DNA of 64,000 bases from Monocercomonoides exilis (taxonomy: Eukaryota > Preaxostyla > Oxymonadida > Polymastigidae): assembly GCA_001643675.2 (NCBI GenBank), contig LSRY02000006.1, forward strand, positions 2,501-66,500, given 5' to 3'. Both the position numbers and the translations under genes were made by a program. Below, piece by piece: positions 8,707 to 19,279 of this stretch (positions within the stretch are counted from its first letter, which is position 1; every line of letters starts with the position of its first letter). A model generated the notes under the pieces. The model did no database searches. It was not told where the DNA came from and worked only from the letters and a program-made list of their open reading frames with translations.

Positions 8707-11700
8707 TTTCCCTTTTTTTTGTATCAAAGCAGATTTTTCAGTCACCTCATTTTCATAGTGTATTTCTAGTATCAAAAGTCACAAAAATAGAGGAAACCTG
8801 AGTGTAGTAAAGTTGAGTCTATGAGTTTTTCGAAAAAGATGGATTTTCTGGTCTGGGCACCCAGGGTCTTTAACCATATTTGAGGTTTTTTCAATGAAAG
8901 TGACTGAACAAAACCCAGTGCACAGCCCACCCAGCCGGCCCGGCCCACAGCCCACAAACCAGACCCCGCCTGCTGCACAGCCCTGGTCCCCCGCTACACC
9001 GTCACTTTTGTTTCTGGAGCTCTCCCTCCAACACCTGAGGAGATACGTTCGTTGAAAGAGAGGGGGTCCCTCAATGCCTGGCCCAGTCATTTTTCACTCA
9101 CTTTTTCTCACACCACCGCCCAGCCAGCCAGCCCAGCCAGACTCCCACCACCCAGCCTTGTAGCCACTGCCCACACGCCCGCTCTGCCCACATCAGCCAA
9201 GCTGTAAGTTATGACCGATAAAAAGATACACCCCAATGAAGATGGTTTTCCAGTCAGTTTTCCCAGTGAAAAAAGTGAGTGTCTGACCCACCCAGCCAGA
9301 AGGATCCAGAGGCGCCCAGCAGCACCCTGCCCAGCGTGCAGCCACTGTCTGTACGCACACTGTCACTTTTGTTTCTGGAGCTCTGGCTCTCACCAGTAAA
9401 GCTCCATGACCCTTCCAACATACCACCCTCAGTCACTTTTTCTGAGTGAAGAAATACAGTATATGTGGAATAGAGCCAGGCCAAGCCACAGGGCCTGCCC
9501 AGCCATAGGCCCAGCACATAGCCCGCCTCACTTGCTACTTGCCCTGTGGCCTTTGCCAGCCCTGCCCATCGGCCCTTCCACAGATATCCTCCACTCAACT
9601 CCTTTTTCAGTCAAACTCAAATTGAGTCTGTGAGTTTTTCGAAAAAGATGGCACTTCGAGGTCGGGTAGTCAATATTACATAGAAAAATTGCATAGAAAA
9701 AATTCAATTTTCATAGAAAAAAATTATTGCTGACATGGTAACTTGGCAACCACTGGACAGATATCTTAGCAATTACACCACATCCTACCCCCACTAACAT
9801 TCCCCAACATATCCCTCTACCTCCGGTCACTTGCCCTCCCTTCACTCTCCACAGCTCTCACAAGTCAATACCCCCAAGTCATTTTTCTGTGTGGAAAATC
9901 AACACTGAACTCAAAACAACTAGCCGCTCGGATTTCTCAGCAACCACTGGGCCGATCGAAACGCCGTTTGGCCACATCCGGGCATGGGTTACTGTGCCGG
10001 TCATATGTGTTTCGATTCAGCCACTTGCCCCTGGTTCGCTCTCTGTGACTTCACCAACCAGGCACCCCCAGTCAAAGTCAAATAACTTATTTCTTTTCTG
10101 GACAGCCTGACAGACCCCCGCCACCAGCACCCATATGCATGCTATTACCGCACTATATGCACATATATCATATATTAATATCAAATTTATCTGGCCATTA
10201 CTTCTGGAGTTATACTCGATTTACCTCAAAAATGACCATTTTCACTCAAAAATTCGATTATAACTCAAAAACTACAAATAAGTGTATCCAACCAAAAATC
10301 ACCAATATGCAACATTACAACGCATAATCATCCATATAATCATATTTTATATCTGCTTTGAAATTTTCGAGAAAAAAAATTTTTTTCGATTTTTCAGTCA
10401 AAATCGCCAACTTGTCCGCACTGCCCTGCCACAACCGCTCGGTAGAAAAAATTTAGATTCGAGTATGTTTATAAGGGGCCCACGTCCTTGCCACCTGCCA
10501 ATTGTCAAAGGAATCTGAGACCCCATATTTTTCGGTCGTTGATCTTTGATCACCACTTTTTCAGTCAAAATCTTCATATCACATTTTCTCACTAACCAGA
10601 CCAATCTGGCCCGAGAAAAAAATTCAGCGGACTATTCGCGAATTATCCGAACTTTTTGTGTTTTCATAAGTTTCGATCACAACTTTCATAAAAACCGATT
10701 TTCACCAATTTTGCAATTTTTCTGACTAACTTGAGCTAAATTCAACTTAATCAGAAAAAATGAAAAATTTCACATTTTTCGAATTTTTGACCCTGACTTC
10801 AAAAATTCACAAATGGTCCAACTAACACTCTGGCAAAGTCTCACGACTTAGAAAAATTTATTTATCGAGATATTTAAATTTCTTTTTCCAAAATTTTGAC
10901 TGAAAATAATTTAATTAACATATCATTCCATAAATTGAATCAATTAATTTCTGATTTTAATACCAATCAATTCCTCTCATATCATTACCTATATACGTAA
11001 CTTTTCATCAGCCACTAATTCCCACTTCTTATGAAAAAAATATTTTTTTAAAAAAATGTTTGATCTAGATCAAAACCATTTTTCTATGTTAAGAATTCGA
11101 CTTCTCAAAAACAGTTTGTTACCAATCTCACTATACACCATTACATTCCCCACCCCTCATAACCTATCCAAAATATTATTTTCAAATTAATCTGTCCATG
11201 GAATAAAAAGAAAAATATTAATTAAGATAAAAAATTATGGAAAAAAAATTATTTCATAAGAGGATTGCTTTCAATATTAAAAATAAAAATAACAGATAGA
11301 TATTATATGATTACTATTTATTTGATAATAAAATTGAGATGGAATGAAAGTTACAAAAAAAATAAAAAAATTAATTTTTTTTCGAAAAAAGAGTGATAAA
11401 ATGAAAATATTTTTTTATCTTCAAAATTGATGGACAGATTAACACCAAAAAAATATATAATACACAATATCATATTAACATTATAAATGAATTTTTTCAA
11501 TAGAAAGAAAAAGTCAGTTGTTGAGAAAAAAAAATATTACAAAAAATGAAAAAAATTAAAAAAATTTTAACATTTTAAAGAACAGTTGAATTCAATTGGT
11601 TTTCATATATAATACAATAAATATAATGTAGATGATAATAATGAATAAGAACATTGATATTGATGGTTGGTTCTGAGCAAACAAAAAAGGATCTTATTTT

Positions 11701-12122
11701 TGTTGATATTTCAGAATTGTTATTTTCATTATTATTCAACCACAACTATCAATATTCTAACAATTATATCATCGCAATTAATATTATTATATTATACATC
11801 TTCCATCCAATTTTCATCAAAAATAAAAAAGCAAAAAAATTTTATAAAAAAATATACAAAGTTTGAAAAAACTTAACTTGATGATTACTTGAGGTATACT
11901 CATCAGATTTTAATGAAAATTATATCTAAATATAAGTTAGAGATTATTCTTCATATTACAATTTATCAGAAAAAAGTTTCATTTTTTTATAAAAAATTAA
12001 TACAAAAATATCGATTTTCTCAATAGAAAATGACCACCTTTTTTGACTGTTTTTCAAAATTTTCTCGCTAACCGCGAGGTCAGTGTCACATCATCTCGCG
12101 CTACTACTCCTGTAGCGCTCGC

Positions 12123-12168
12123 TGGATGAAATCTGCGCACATAAAATCTGCGCGCAGATATTCATCCA
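12123..12168. repeat. GC-island palindrome in AT-rich DNA
   Basis: TGGATGAAATCTGCGC at 12123-12138 is nearly the reverse complement of the sequence ending at 12168 (GCGCAGATATTCATCCA). Nested inside is a perfect 14-bp palindrome ATCTGCGCGCAGAT at 12146-12159. The island (about 12065-12175) is full of CGCG and GCGC steps in otherwise AT-rich DNA. Confidence 0.75.
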
Positions 12169-12384
12169 TCTCGCGAAAAAAGAAGAAAAAGAGTTAAAAG
12201 TTAATAATGAAAAGAAAGTTGTTTAATTAATAATTTTTGAGGGGGAAGGGCAAAAATTTTCAATGAAAATTTGAAAACCCTCAAATTTGTATATCATAAG
12301 AGGAACAGTTTGGTGGGGTCAAATCAAAGAAAGAATCACTTTTGAGGATGAAAAAGAGTCCCACCCAATGGCCGACGCGCCACA

Positions 12385-12425
12385 CGGCAAAAGTTCGGTC
12401 GCTTTCGCTCCCCACACTTTTGCCG
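12385..12425. repeat. GC-rich inverted repeat
   Basis: CGGCAAAAGT at 12385-12394 is the exact reverse complement of ACTTTTGCCG at 12416-12425. The arms extend imperfectly outwards through GCGCG-rich sequence. No ORF across it is convincing. Confidence 0.7.
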
Positions 12426-12509
12426 CGTTTGTCGCGCGGCCCCCCACCCCACGTGGTGGTTTCTTCCTTATTCCTTTATTTTTTTCCCCTTTTCTATTTT
12501 TTTCAATTT

Positions 12510-12880
12510 TTTAGAGGTCAGAAACTTTTTTTGAAAGAGTCATTTTTTTCACCCCGAAAATTGACTTCTTTGACTCAAAAAACTTCAAAGTTCTTCAATG
12601 AATATTAACCAAAATGGAGGATCTATTTGATTAATGTCATCACATTGAAACCATTGAAGAAGTCCCTTTCCACTCTTTTATTGGAGTCAGAAACTTTTTT
12701 CTTTAGGTTAAAAATTTGACTTTTTGATTCAATTTTTTGATTCAAATAACTTCAAAGGAATGCTAAATTAACCAATATGATTAACATCATCATCTTTTTG
12801 AAGATGTTTCTTTCAACTCCTTTTAAGGAAGAATAGAAACTTATTTTTTGAAATCATCAATTTTTGACTCAAAAAAGTTT
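12510..12880. repeat. Degenerate tandem units (about three copies, 140-170 bp)
   Basis: A pattern of GTCAGAAACTTTTTT, a TTTTGACTCAAAAA-like segment and an ACTTCAAAG segment occurs at about 12513 and 12684, with a weaker copy at about 12826. Spacing is about 171 then 142 bp. No coding function is evident. Confidence 0.55.
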
Positions 12881-13180
12881 CATCCTTTATGACTTTTTCC
12901 CACATTGGATTCCCTCAAATTTCCATTTATTTTTTCCTTTCCCAAAAAAAACAATTTTTGTGGGGGGTAGTACTTCATTCATGGTATTATTAAGGCTTTC
13001 CAATCATCCGTCCTTAAAGTTTTTTTTCAATGTTTTTATATTCAATCATTCATACGTTTTCAACCTGAAAAGAGAATATCTATGAATTTTAAAACATTTA
13101 CTTGTGGGGAGGGTTGATAGACGGACTTTTTTTTAATCAATGACTTAATCAAAAAATAAAATATCGGACAATATTCAGAG

Positions 13181-13372
13181 TTAAGCCTCAGTAAATCGTG
13201 CAAACAAAACACTCTGAGACGCACAGCCCTCTGATAACATGGATTCGTCTAATCCGTCCTTCTCAGGCATGACCCCTTTATCAATACTCTCATTTATCTT
13301 TACAATAGCCAGGCAAAATAATTGAACAAAATTCAAGTTCTTATATAAAAAAAAGAATTTTCTCTGCAACAT
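13181..13372 (-). CDS. Possible exon or small ORF of unknown function
   Basis: A 63-codon reading frame whose last 45 codons look coding: mixed composition, with charged and polar residues such as DKGVMPEKDGLDESML, in DNA that otherwise gives only low-complexity readings. A TATATAAG splice-acceptor-like site precedes the better part. It ends just left of the hAT insertion, so it could be the last exon of a gene interrupted by the transposon. I do not recognise it, and it may be a chance ORF. Confidence 0.25.
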   Translation of the reverse strand: MLQRKFFFLYKNLNFVQLFCLAIVKINESIDKGVMPEKDGLDESMLSEGCASQSVLFARFTEA

Positions 13373-13393
13373 GTTATAAATGGTGATAAACCA

Positions 13394-13401
13394 TGCAATA
13401 T
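13394..13401. repeat. Left 8-bp target site duplication TGCAATAT
   Basis: TGCAATAT directly precedes the left terminal inverted repeat. The identical octamer directly follows the right terminal repeat at 21004-21011. An 8-bp duplication is the hallmark of hAT transposition. Confidence 0.92.
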
Positions 13402-13415
13402 TAAGCCTGGGTGAC
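13402..13415. repeat. hAT left terminal inverted repeat
   Basis: TAAGCCTGGGTGAC matches the reverse complement of the right end (TAAGCCTGGGCGAC) at 13 of 14 positions. Subterminal GACGC and CACGTCA motifs follow on the left, and CACGTCC and CACGTCA on the right, which may be transposase binding repeats. Confidence 0.9.
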
Positions 13416-13657
13416 TGACTGACTTTGACTTGGAAAAAAGCGAAATTTGACTGACGCGATGGAAAAAAATCACGTCATTTCATAATGTGGTTTTTTATAT
13501 AGAATAATTGCACATTAGTATGGTAACAATTTTTTGTTTATATTTATTTCATGAAAATTAACAAATTTTGAAAAAAGTTTTTTAATTGAAATTAAAAACT
13601 TTATTAATAATGGGGAACTGACGGCACTGACGGAGATGGATTATTTTGATCAAAAAA

Positions 13658-16600
13658 ATGTCAATGATGTCAGTGACCGGCAGCGCCTTGGAAGAAAGCA
13701 CTATGGGTGAAGAACGAATTTCACTTGAAGAAGGATTGAAAAATAGCCTTTCAAATATTTTCATCGTTTGGTATTCTTTTTCGAATCACTTTGAAAGTTG
13801 AATTTTTTTCTTTAGGCAAATGCTTTCGAAAAAAAGATGGAAGAGTTGAAAAAAGCTCATTGTCAATTAGTAAAGCTCGAAAAATATGGAAATTCAAAAT
13901 CCGGTCCAGGTTTTGTTCTGTGTTTTTCAAATTTTAATCATTTTTTTATTTCATTTATCCTGAGTGTTTAAGCATCCCAAAAAAAATGACGAATATTTAT
14001 CAAAAATATACTTTGAAATTGTGAATAACAATTTATGGATTTCTTACTCAAAAGTTGACGAGCATGGAGCTACAAAGAATGATTGTCACAGGTATTTCAT
14101 GTGCCCAAATTCAAAAGACGGTTTTCCTTGTGGTGTGTCAGGAAGAAAATCATATCCAAATATCATCAAACATAATTGTCAATTATTAAAACATCAACAA
14201 ATATCAACATTATTAAAGCAGCGACAACAACTTGCACTTCACAGCGAAATTGAAAAATCAAATTATGAAAAAGCAACAATTACATGTGAGCTTGAAGATC
14301 TATTTGTCAAAATGATTTGCAAATGCAACGTTTCATTTTCATCAGTATCGTCAGATGAAATGAACACATTTTTATCATCATTAATGCGTAATAGTCGAGA
14401 AAATTCATCTTTATCACAAACTTCGATTTTCCCATATCTTACAAGAAAAAAAGTTTCTCAGATGGTTTTGAAAAGCAAAACAACAACAAAGCTTGAAAGA
14501 ATCAAATCAATAACAAATAAATGCGTTTGCGTTTTGCTAGACGGTGGATCAGCTGGAAATGTTTCGTACACTGTTGTTTCTGTTGCTTCTCTTTCATTAA
14601 AGTCATCTCCATTTTTTTGGGGCCTATATCCTTGTTGTTATTCAACTGATGAATACTCTGATATTCTGAAAAATATCATCTCAGAATTCCAGTCGTTTGA
14701 TGTAACAATAAGAAGTTTTTGTGCAGACGGGTTTTCTGCACAAAAAAAGGCAATAGAAAAATTATCAAACGCTCATTCTGAAGAAAGCGCATTTGTCGAA
14801 CATAAATTTGTTATTAAACCTGTATACATCTATTGTTGCAGCCATTTAACTAATCTTGTCATAAGTTCCTGTTTCAGCAAAGTGCCTTTTCTTCTTGAAA
14901 TCAAAAAGAAAATTTTGCAATTTGCTCAATTAGCCCATAGTAAATCCGTCAGACATTTATTGAAAAAAACAGCTCCTTCGTTCATTGTCACAAGGTGGTA
15001 CAGTTTGTTCAATTTATGTTCCTTTATTCGAAAAAAGCGCCAAATTATTGAGAAAGAAAAATGGATTTCAAAAGAAGACTTAATTGACATCATTAAAGCT
15101 GAACTTATTCTTCTTCCTTTGGTTAAGTTTCATCTTCATTTGGAAAGCAATAAAACAAAACTTTGTCACGTTTTCCCGTTTATTCAACGAATTATTGGTT
15201 TTTCCATTGGAATGACAAGGCATCCATTATTTTCTGAAGAGAAATGGAATAATGCAATTTCTAATATTCTTATCCAAATACATAATTATTTTTTAATAGG
15301 CTCTCGAGGTGAATTCATTTCTTTATCGTTCGCTGTGACTCCAATTGGCATGGAATTATACAGAACACAACAGTTTTCGAACGAATTCATCAATTATTCA
15401 AGATTTTTCGATAGATTTTCTTCAGCTATTCAATCAACAAATACAGGATCAAAAGAAAATCAGAGCATTCACGAACATCAATTTATAACTCATTCTTTAG
15501 ACATTTCTGCTGATTCGTTGTTGCGGTGTCATTATTCAACATTTTATGCTGTGTCTAAACCTTTCGAATTTCCAAAGGACAAATCAATTTTATGTAGGGA
15601 GGCGCAAATTCATGCCATTCATAATTTATGTGATGACAAATATTCAAAAAAAATGGGGTTTACGACTGTCTCGAATTTATTCTCTGAACGAACAACAAAA
15701 GATTTTAACAAAAACGAACAATTATTTTCTGATGAATTCGAACAAATAATTAATGATTTGAATAATTTCACAGAAGTAAAGGATTCTTCTGAAGGGGTTC
15801 AGGAAGCCCAAAAGTTTGAGACAGAATTAGAGAATGAATCGGAAGACGAGTTCAATTTGCAAGAGGCTGAAGACGAAGCAGTGAACGATTTGTTTGAATT
15901 ATTTCCCCACAGCAACCATCAACTTTCAGAAGTTCCACAATTAAGATCTTCTCACTTTTCTTCTTGTTCATCGTATTCATCTTTATCTCCATATCACTCT
16001 TCTTCTTCGGATAATCACATAATGATTGATGAAGCAATTTCAACTGATTCTCAAACAAAGAAAGAACGAAAACAGAACTCAACGGACATGGACGAAGACA
16101 CAGAATGGCATGCATGCATGAATGAAGATGATCATGATGACTTTTCTGACAGCAGCAACATTGAAAATGATAAAGATGATGTGGAAATTCTTTTTTCGAC
16201 AAAAAAGAAATCAATAATTGTGGAATATTCGTATATAAAAGAGAGAGAGTCAAATCAGATGATTGAAAGAATGATATTGACGGATTGGTTTCCTCGATTG
16301 TCATCAGCATTTATTAAATACTGCACTAAGACCATTGGAAATATAGACAACAAAATAATTGAAGGATGCGGTATGTTATTTCAACGATTCATGAAAAGCA
16401 GCTCATCTGAAGTCGTTGAGGAAGATGCAAAAATATTTTATAACGCTTTTTCTTCATATGGAGATCTGCAAACCGTCTATTCTGGGCTTTGTCTTGCGCT
16501 TATAACTTCACCTTGCAGCGAAGCTTGCTGCGAAAGAGCCATTTCCAAAATAAAAAACATTATTGGAGAAAAGAGATATTCCTTAAGCATGCATTCGTTG

Positions 16601-16768
16601 GAAGCACTTCTACAAGTTTGTTTCTTTTTTTGCTATAAACTTTTTCATGTATTCAAATTCGCAAAATATGTTTGTCTGAAAGGAATGATGAAAACTATGT
16701 TTAATTCTCTTTCGATTTATTTTTTCAAGAATAAGAACATAGAACATTCATTTTCTTCTTGTTTTTGA
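13658..16768 (+). CDS. hAT transposase, at least three exons
   Basis: Spliced product about 1000 aa. Exons are 13658-13765, 13816-13909 and 13965-16768; the introns of 50 and 55 bp begin GT and end AG, and the frame is kept at both joins. The N-terminal part has a short coiled segment, then a Cys/His-rich stretch (CHRYFMCPNSKDGFPC) resembling a BED-type zinc finger. The catalytic core shows a first Asp in LLDGGSAGN (about residue 260), a second in CADGFSAQ (about 320), a CCSHLTNLV motif and an RWYSLF motif. An acidic Ser-rich insertion precedes the C-terminal hAT dimerisation region at about 915-950 (PCSEACCERAIS then GEKRYSL). hAT enzymes cut and paste DNA through hairpinned flanking ends. 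The frame is open, so activity is possible; the tail after LLQ may be intron read-through, since a GT follows at about 16615. Confidence 0.9.
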
Positions 16769-17123
16769 ATAATGAAACTGTGAAGAGGCAAAATATCAGA
16801 ATATCGATTATTATTTGAAAATGCACAAGAATGTTTTATTTTTTCACAGAGTATTTTCACTTCTTGCTTAACAGACATTCGTTCTTTGAAATTTTTATTC
16901 ATTTCTGCTTCCTTCATGTAACTGACAGGTCATTGATTGCAATCACTTTATTCGATTGAAAATTTTTTGAAAAAGCTAAAACGAAAAGTTCTTTTTTTTC
17001 TAAAACAATCATTTTTTCTATGGCTTCTCAAGGGACGTTGATTATTTTAAGCTTTGGATGGCATTCTTCGAATCAACTAAACAGCCAAAGAATTAATTCG
17101 ATAGATTCAATTTCTTCCTATCA

Positions 17124-17342
17124 TTATCTGCATTTATGTCTATCTTTTTTTCCTTTATATTCATGCAACTTATCATAAGCTGTTTTTTTGATCAGCTTTG
17201 GCTTTGTGTTTTCCTTGCAAATGCAGAAAATAGACGATGATTTGACTGATTTGAGGGATGAGCCTTTCCATTTGTCAAAAAAATAATCCATTGTTCCTAA
17301 AATCTGTTCGACAGAAGCATCCGCGGTTGCCCCCTTCGACAT
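17124..17342 (-). CDS. Possible second small ORF of the hAT element
   Basis: A 72-codon frame with balanced composition and a basic C-terminus (EYKGKKDRHKCR) and a single CIC pair. Another minus-strand frame of 66 codons (16717-16917) lies just downstream and ends in a Glu/Gln-rich stretch; the two might be exons of one gene, but no clear splice donor joins them. I do not recognise either. They could equally be chance ORFs. Confidence 0.25.
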   Translation of the reverse strand: MSKGATADASVEQILGTMDYFFDKWKGSSLKSVKSSSIFCICKENTKPKLIKKTAYDKLHEYKGKKDRHKCR

Positions 17343-17383
17343 ATCTGTTGCTGAGATCGATGATAATTAGAGAAGATTAATGA

Positions 17384-18776
17384 TTGTTCCATCGAAAGTG
17401 GCTGCTGTGTCTGTCCCTTTCATTCAGCTGTCGCTGCTGCAGTCGTGGGAACTGCAAACGTTGTAGGGATATGTTGTGGCTCGGCGGGCGGTGCTGTATG
17501 GTGGTGTTGTGTGTGCACACGATGTGGCGCTTTCAGCGATGCTTTCGGTTCCGCTGGTGGCACCGCTTCCGTCGCTTGCAGCGTCGATGGGCACGAAGTC
17601 GGGGATCAAGCGGATCTTTGCAGCGCCAGACGTGAATGCTTTCCCGTCGATCTACGATCAGTTTGACCCTTCGCTGCAGATATGGCGATCGCAACAGTCG
17701 AGGCGTGTGGAGGTGAAGCTGGATGACGAAGTGACGAAGTGATGGAGAAAGAGGATGAAGTGTGAGAAGAAGGGGAGATTGTGGAGAAAGGGTTGGATGT
17801 GGCGGGGCTGAGGATAGAGGATGTGGTTCTGTTACCAGCAGCGATTGCGCTGGCTGTGTTTGAGGAGCGGGAAGATGCAGAGGAAGGAGAAAGGAGAGGC
17901 AAATAGGGAGAAGAAAAGGAAGAAGAAGAGGGAAAAGAGGATGGAGGGAGAGAAGGAGGAGATGGGAACGAGGAGAAAAACGGGTATCCGACAGCGCACA
18001 GAGAGTTTGTGGAGAGAATCAAAAAGAACCAGGGGAAGTTGGAAGAAGCGATAGCGCAGCTGGTTGTGGAGGCGCTTGGGCTGGGAAGGCTGAGGTTAGT
18101 GAAGGCGGAGAGAGAGGCAGACAAGTTGCATCAATATGTGCTGAAGTGCGCAAAAGTTCGTCAGCTGATGGTATCCAACAGGAGAACAGGAGAACGGAAG
18201 AAGCGCAGCAGATTGATCATTAGGGCATAACTTCAGACTGAAGTTCAGATGGAGCGGGGAAAGATGAGAAACAGGTGGAAATGCCCACAAATGATTTGGC
18301 AACAAATGAGGAGTTGGAGAAAGAGGGAAGTTCGATAGATTTGGAGAAAGAAGAGAAGGAGAAGGAGGAGGAGAAGAAGAAGAAGGTTTGTGAGATGAAG
18401 AAGATGAAGAAGAGGAAGAAGAAGAAATTAAACAAGGGGAAGTGGAAGAGGAGGAAGAAGGAGAGGGAGAAGGAGAGGAACAGATTCAAGATGAGGAATC
18501 TCCACATTTGAAGTTATTGAAGCTGATTGACGAGAGTGCATTTGGGAGATAGTAGGACGATCTTGTGATGATGACGGTGATGGGGCAGCTGGTGGATCTG
18601 TGTGACGAGCAGGAGCTGATTGTGATGAAGCCAGTTGTGGAAGTGATATTACAACCTGACAGGACAATAAGCATCACGTTTATAAGGGAGAGGCTGTTTG
18701 GGAGGAGAGAGAAGAGAAGAGAACGGTATGGAGGTGTGTATTTGACATCGGATGGGGCATGGCTGCTTAAAAAATA
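17384..18776 (+). pseudogene. Decayed GC-rich gene carried inside the hAT element
   Basis: A plus-strand reading runs across this stretch but is interrupted by in-frame stops (near 17463, 17740, 17768, 17905, 18229 and 18550) and needs frameshifts. Between the breaks the codons look genuine: a start near 17382, a conserved-looking early block ending in FPSIYDQFDPSLQIW, a Lys/Glu-rich middle, and an end (LIVMKPVVEVILQPDRT then YGGVYLTSDGAWLLKK) at a proper stop near 18776. G+C content is far above that of the surrounding transposon. I do not recognise the parent family. Location strictly inside the terminal repeats suggests capture of a host gene followed by decay. Confidence 0.6.
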
Positions 18777-19279
18777 ATAGATCCAGCAAAAAACGAAGAA
18801 ATATAAAAAAAGTGAAAACGGAAACCAAATTGAGAACGAGATGAATGAACCAGCAACAAAGAATAGTTCTGCAAAAAGGAATCAAATGTTTTTGCAAAAT
18901 GAAAACATTAACGAATTTGACAAAGTTGAAAATACATATGAATTTCATTATTGTTTTTTTAATCCATATTTGAAATAGAATAACAATTACTCAAGTTGTG
19001 CTTTTCAAAATAAATACATATATTTTGATATTTATCTTCAATGACCAGTTTTATCTCATTTTCGAATTTTTTCTCTATTATTTATTTCATGTAACAAATA
19101 TAAGAATGTTATTGTATTATTTCAAAAGAAATCCTTTCAAGACATTAAAGACTTTCATTTACAAATTGAAAATGAAGCATTGAAAATTGTTGATTTGGAG
19201 GAAATGAAAATAATCAACTTTAAAAGAATATATACGAATAAATATTATTTCATTTGCTGTTTTTTCAATCTATCTTTCA

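Larger units (their letters stand above)
6455..10130. repeat. Degenerate repeat-rich spacer (probable rDNA intergenic repeats)
   Basis: Several motifs recur. TAAGTTATGACC followed by an AAAAGATA-like end is at about 6957, 7325, 8090 and 9205. TTTCCAGCTCTTAAGCCTGG-like copies are at about 6781, 7141, 7701 and 8271, with weaker ones near 7499 and 8467. GTATATTGAGT followed by AAGGGA-like sequence is at about 7033, 7609, 7800 and 8171. GCAACCACTGG is at about 9746 and 9940. The ATTACACTACGCC motif recurs near 6490, 6594, 8588 and 8670. Base composition is richer in G+C than the flanks, especially 8900-9650 where CCCAGCC-like units abound. No gene is supported; ORFs here are frame readings of the repeats. 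Position upstream of 18S suggests rDNA spacer. Confidence 0.7.
10131..13180. other. AT-rich subtelomeric DNA without a supported gene
   Basis: Base composition is strongly AT with homopolymer A and T runs. ORFs are short and low complexity. The only structured parts are two GC-rich palindromic islands near 12.06-12.17 and 12.36-12.46 kb and a set of degenerate tandem units at about 12.51-12.88 kb. Confidence 0.6.

Noticed and set aside
8300-9640. Overlapping ORFs of 70-114 codons in the spacer
   Set aside because: They are frame readings of CCCAGCC-type repeats, rich in Trp, Gly and Pro, on both strands at once.
15852-16310. 152-codon minus-strand ORF
   Set aside because: It is antisense to the acidic Ser-rich insertion of the hAT transposase and is low complexity.
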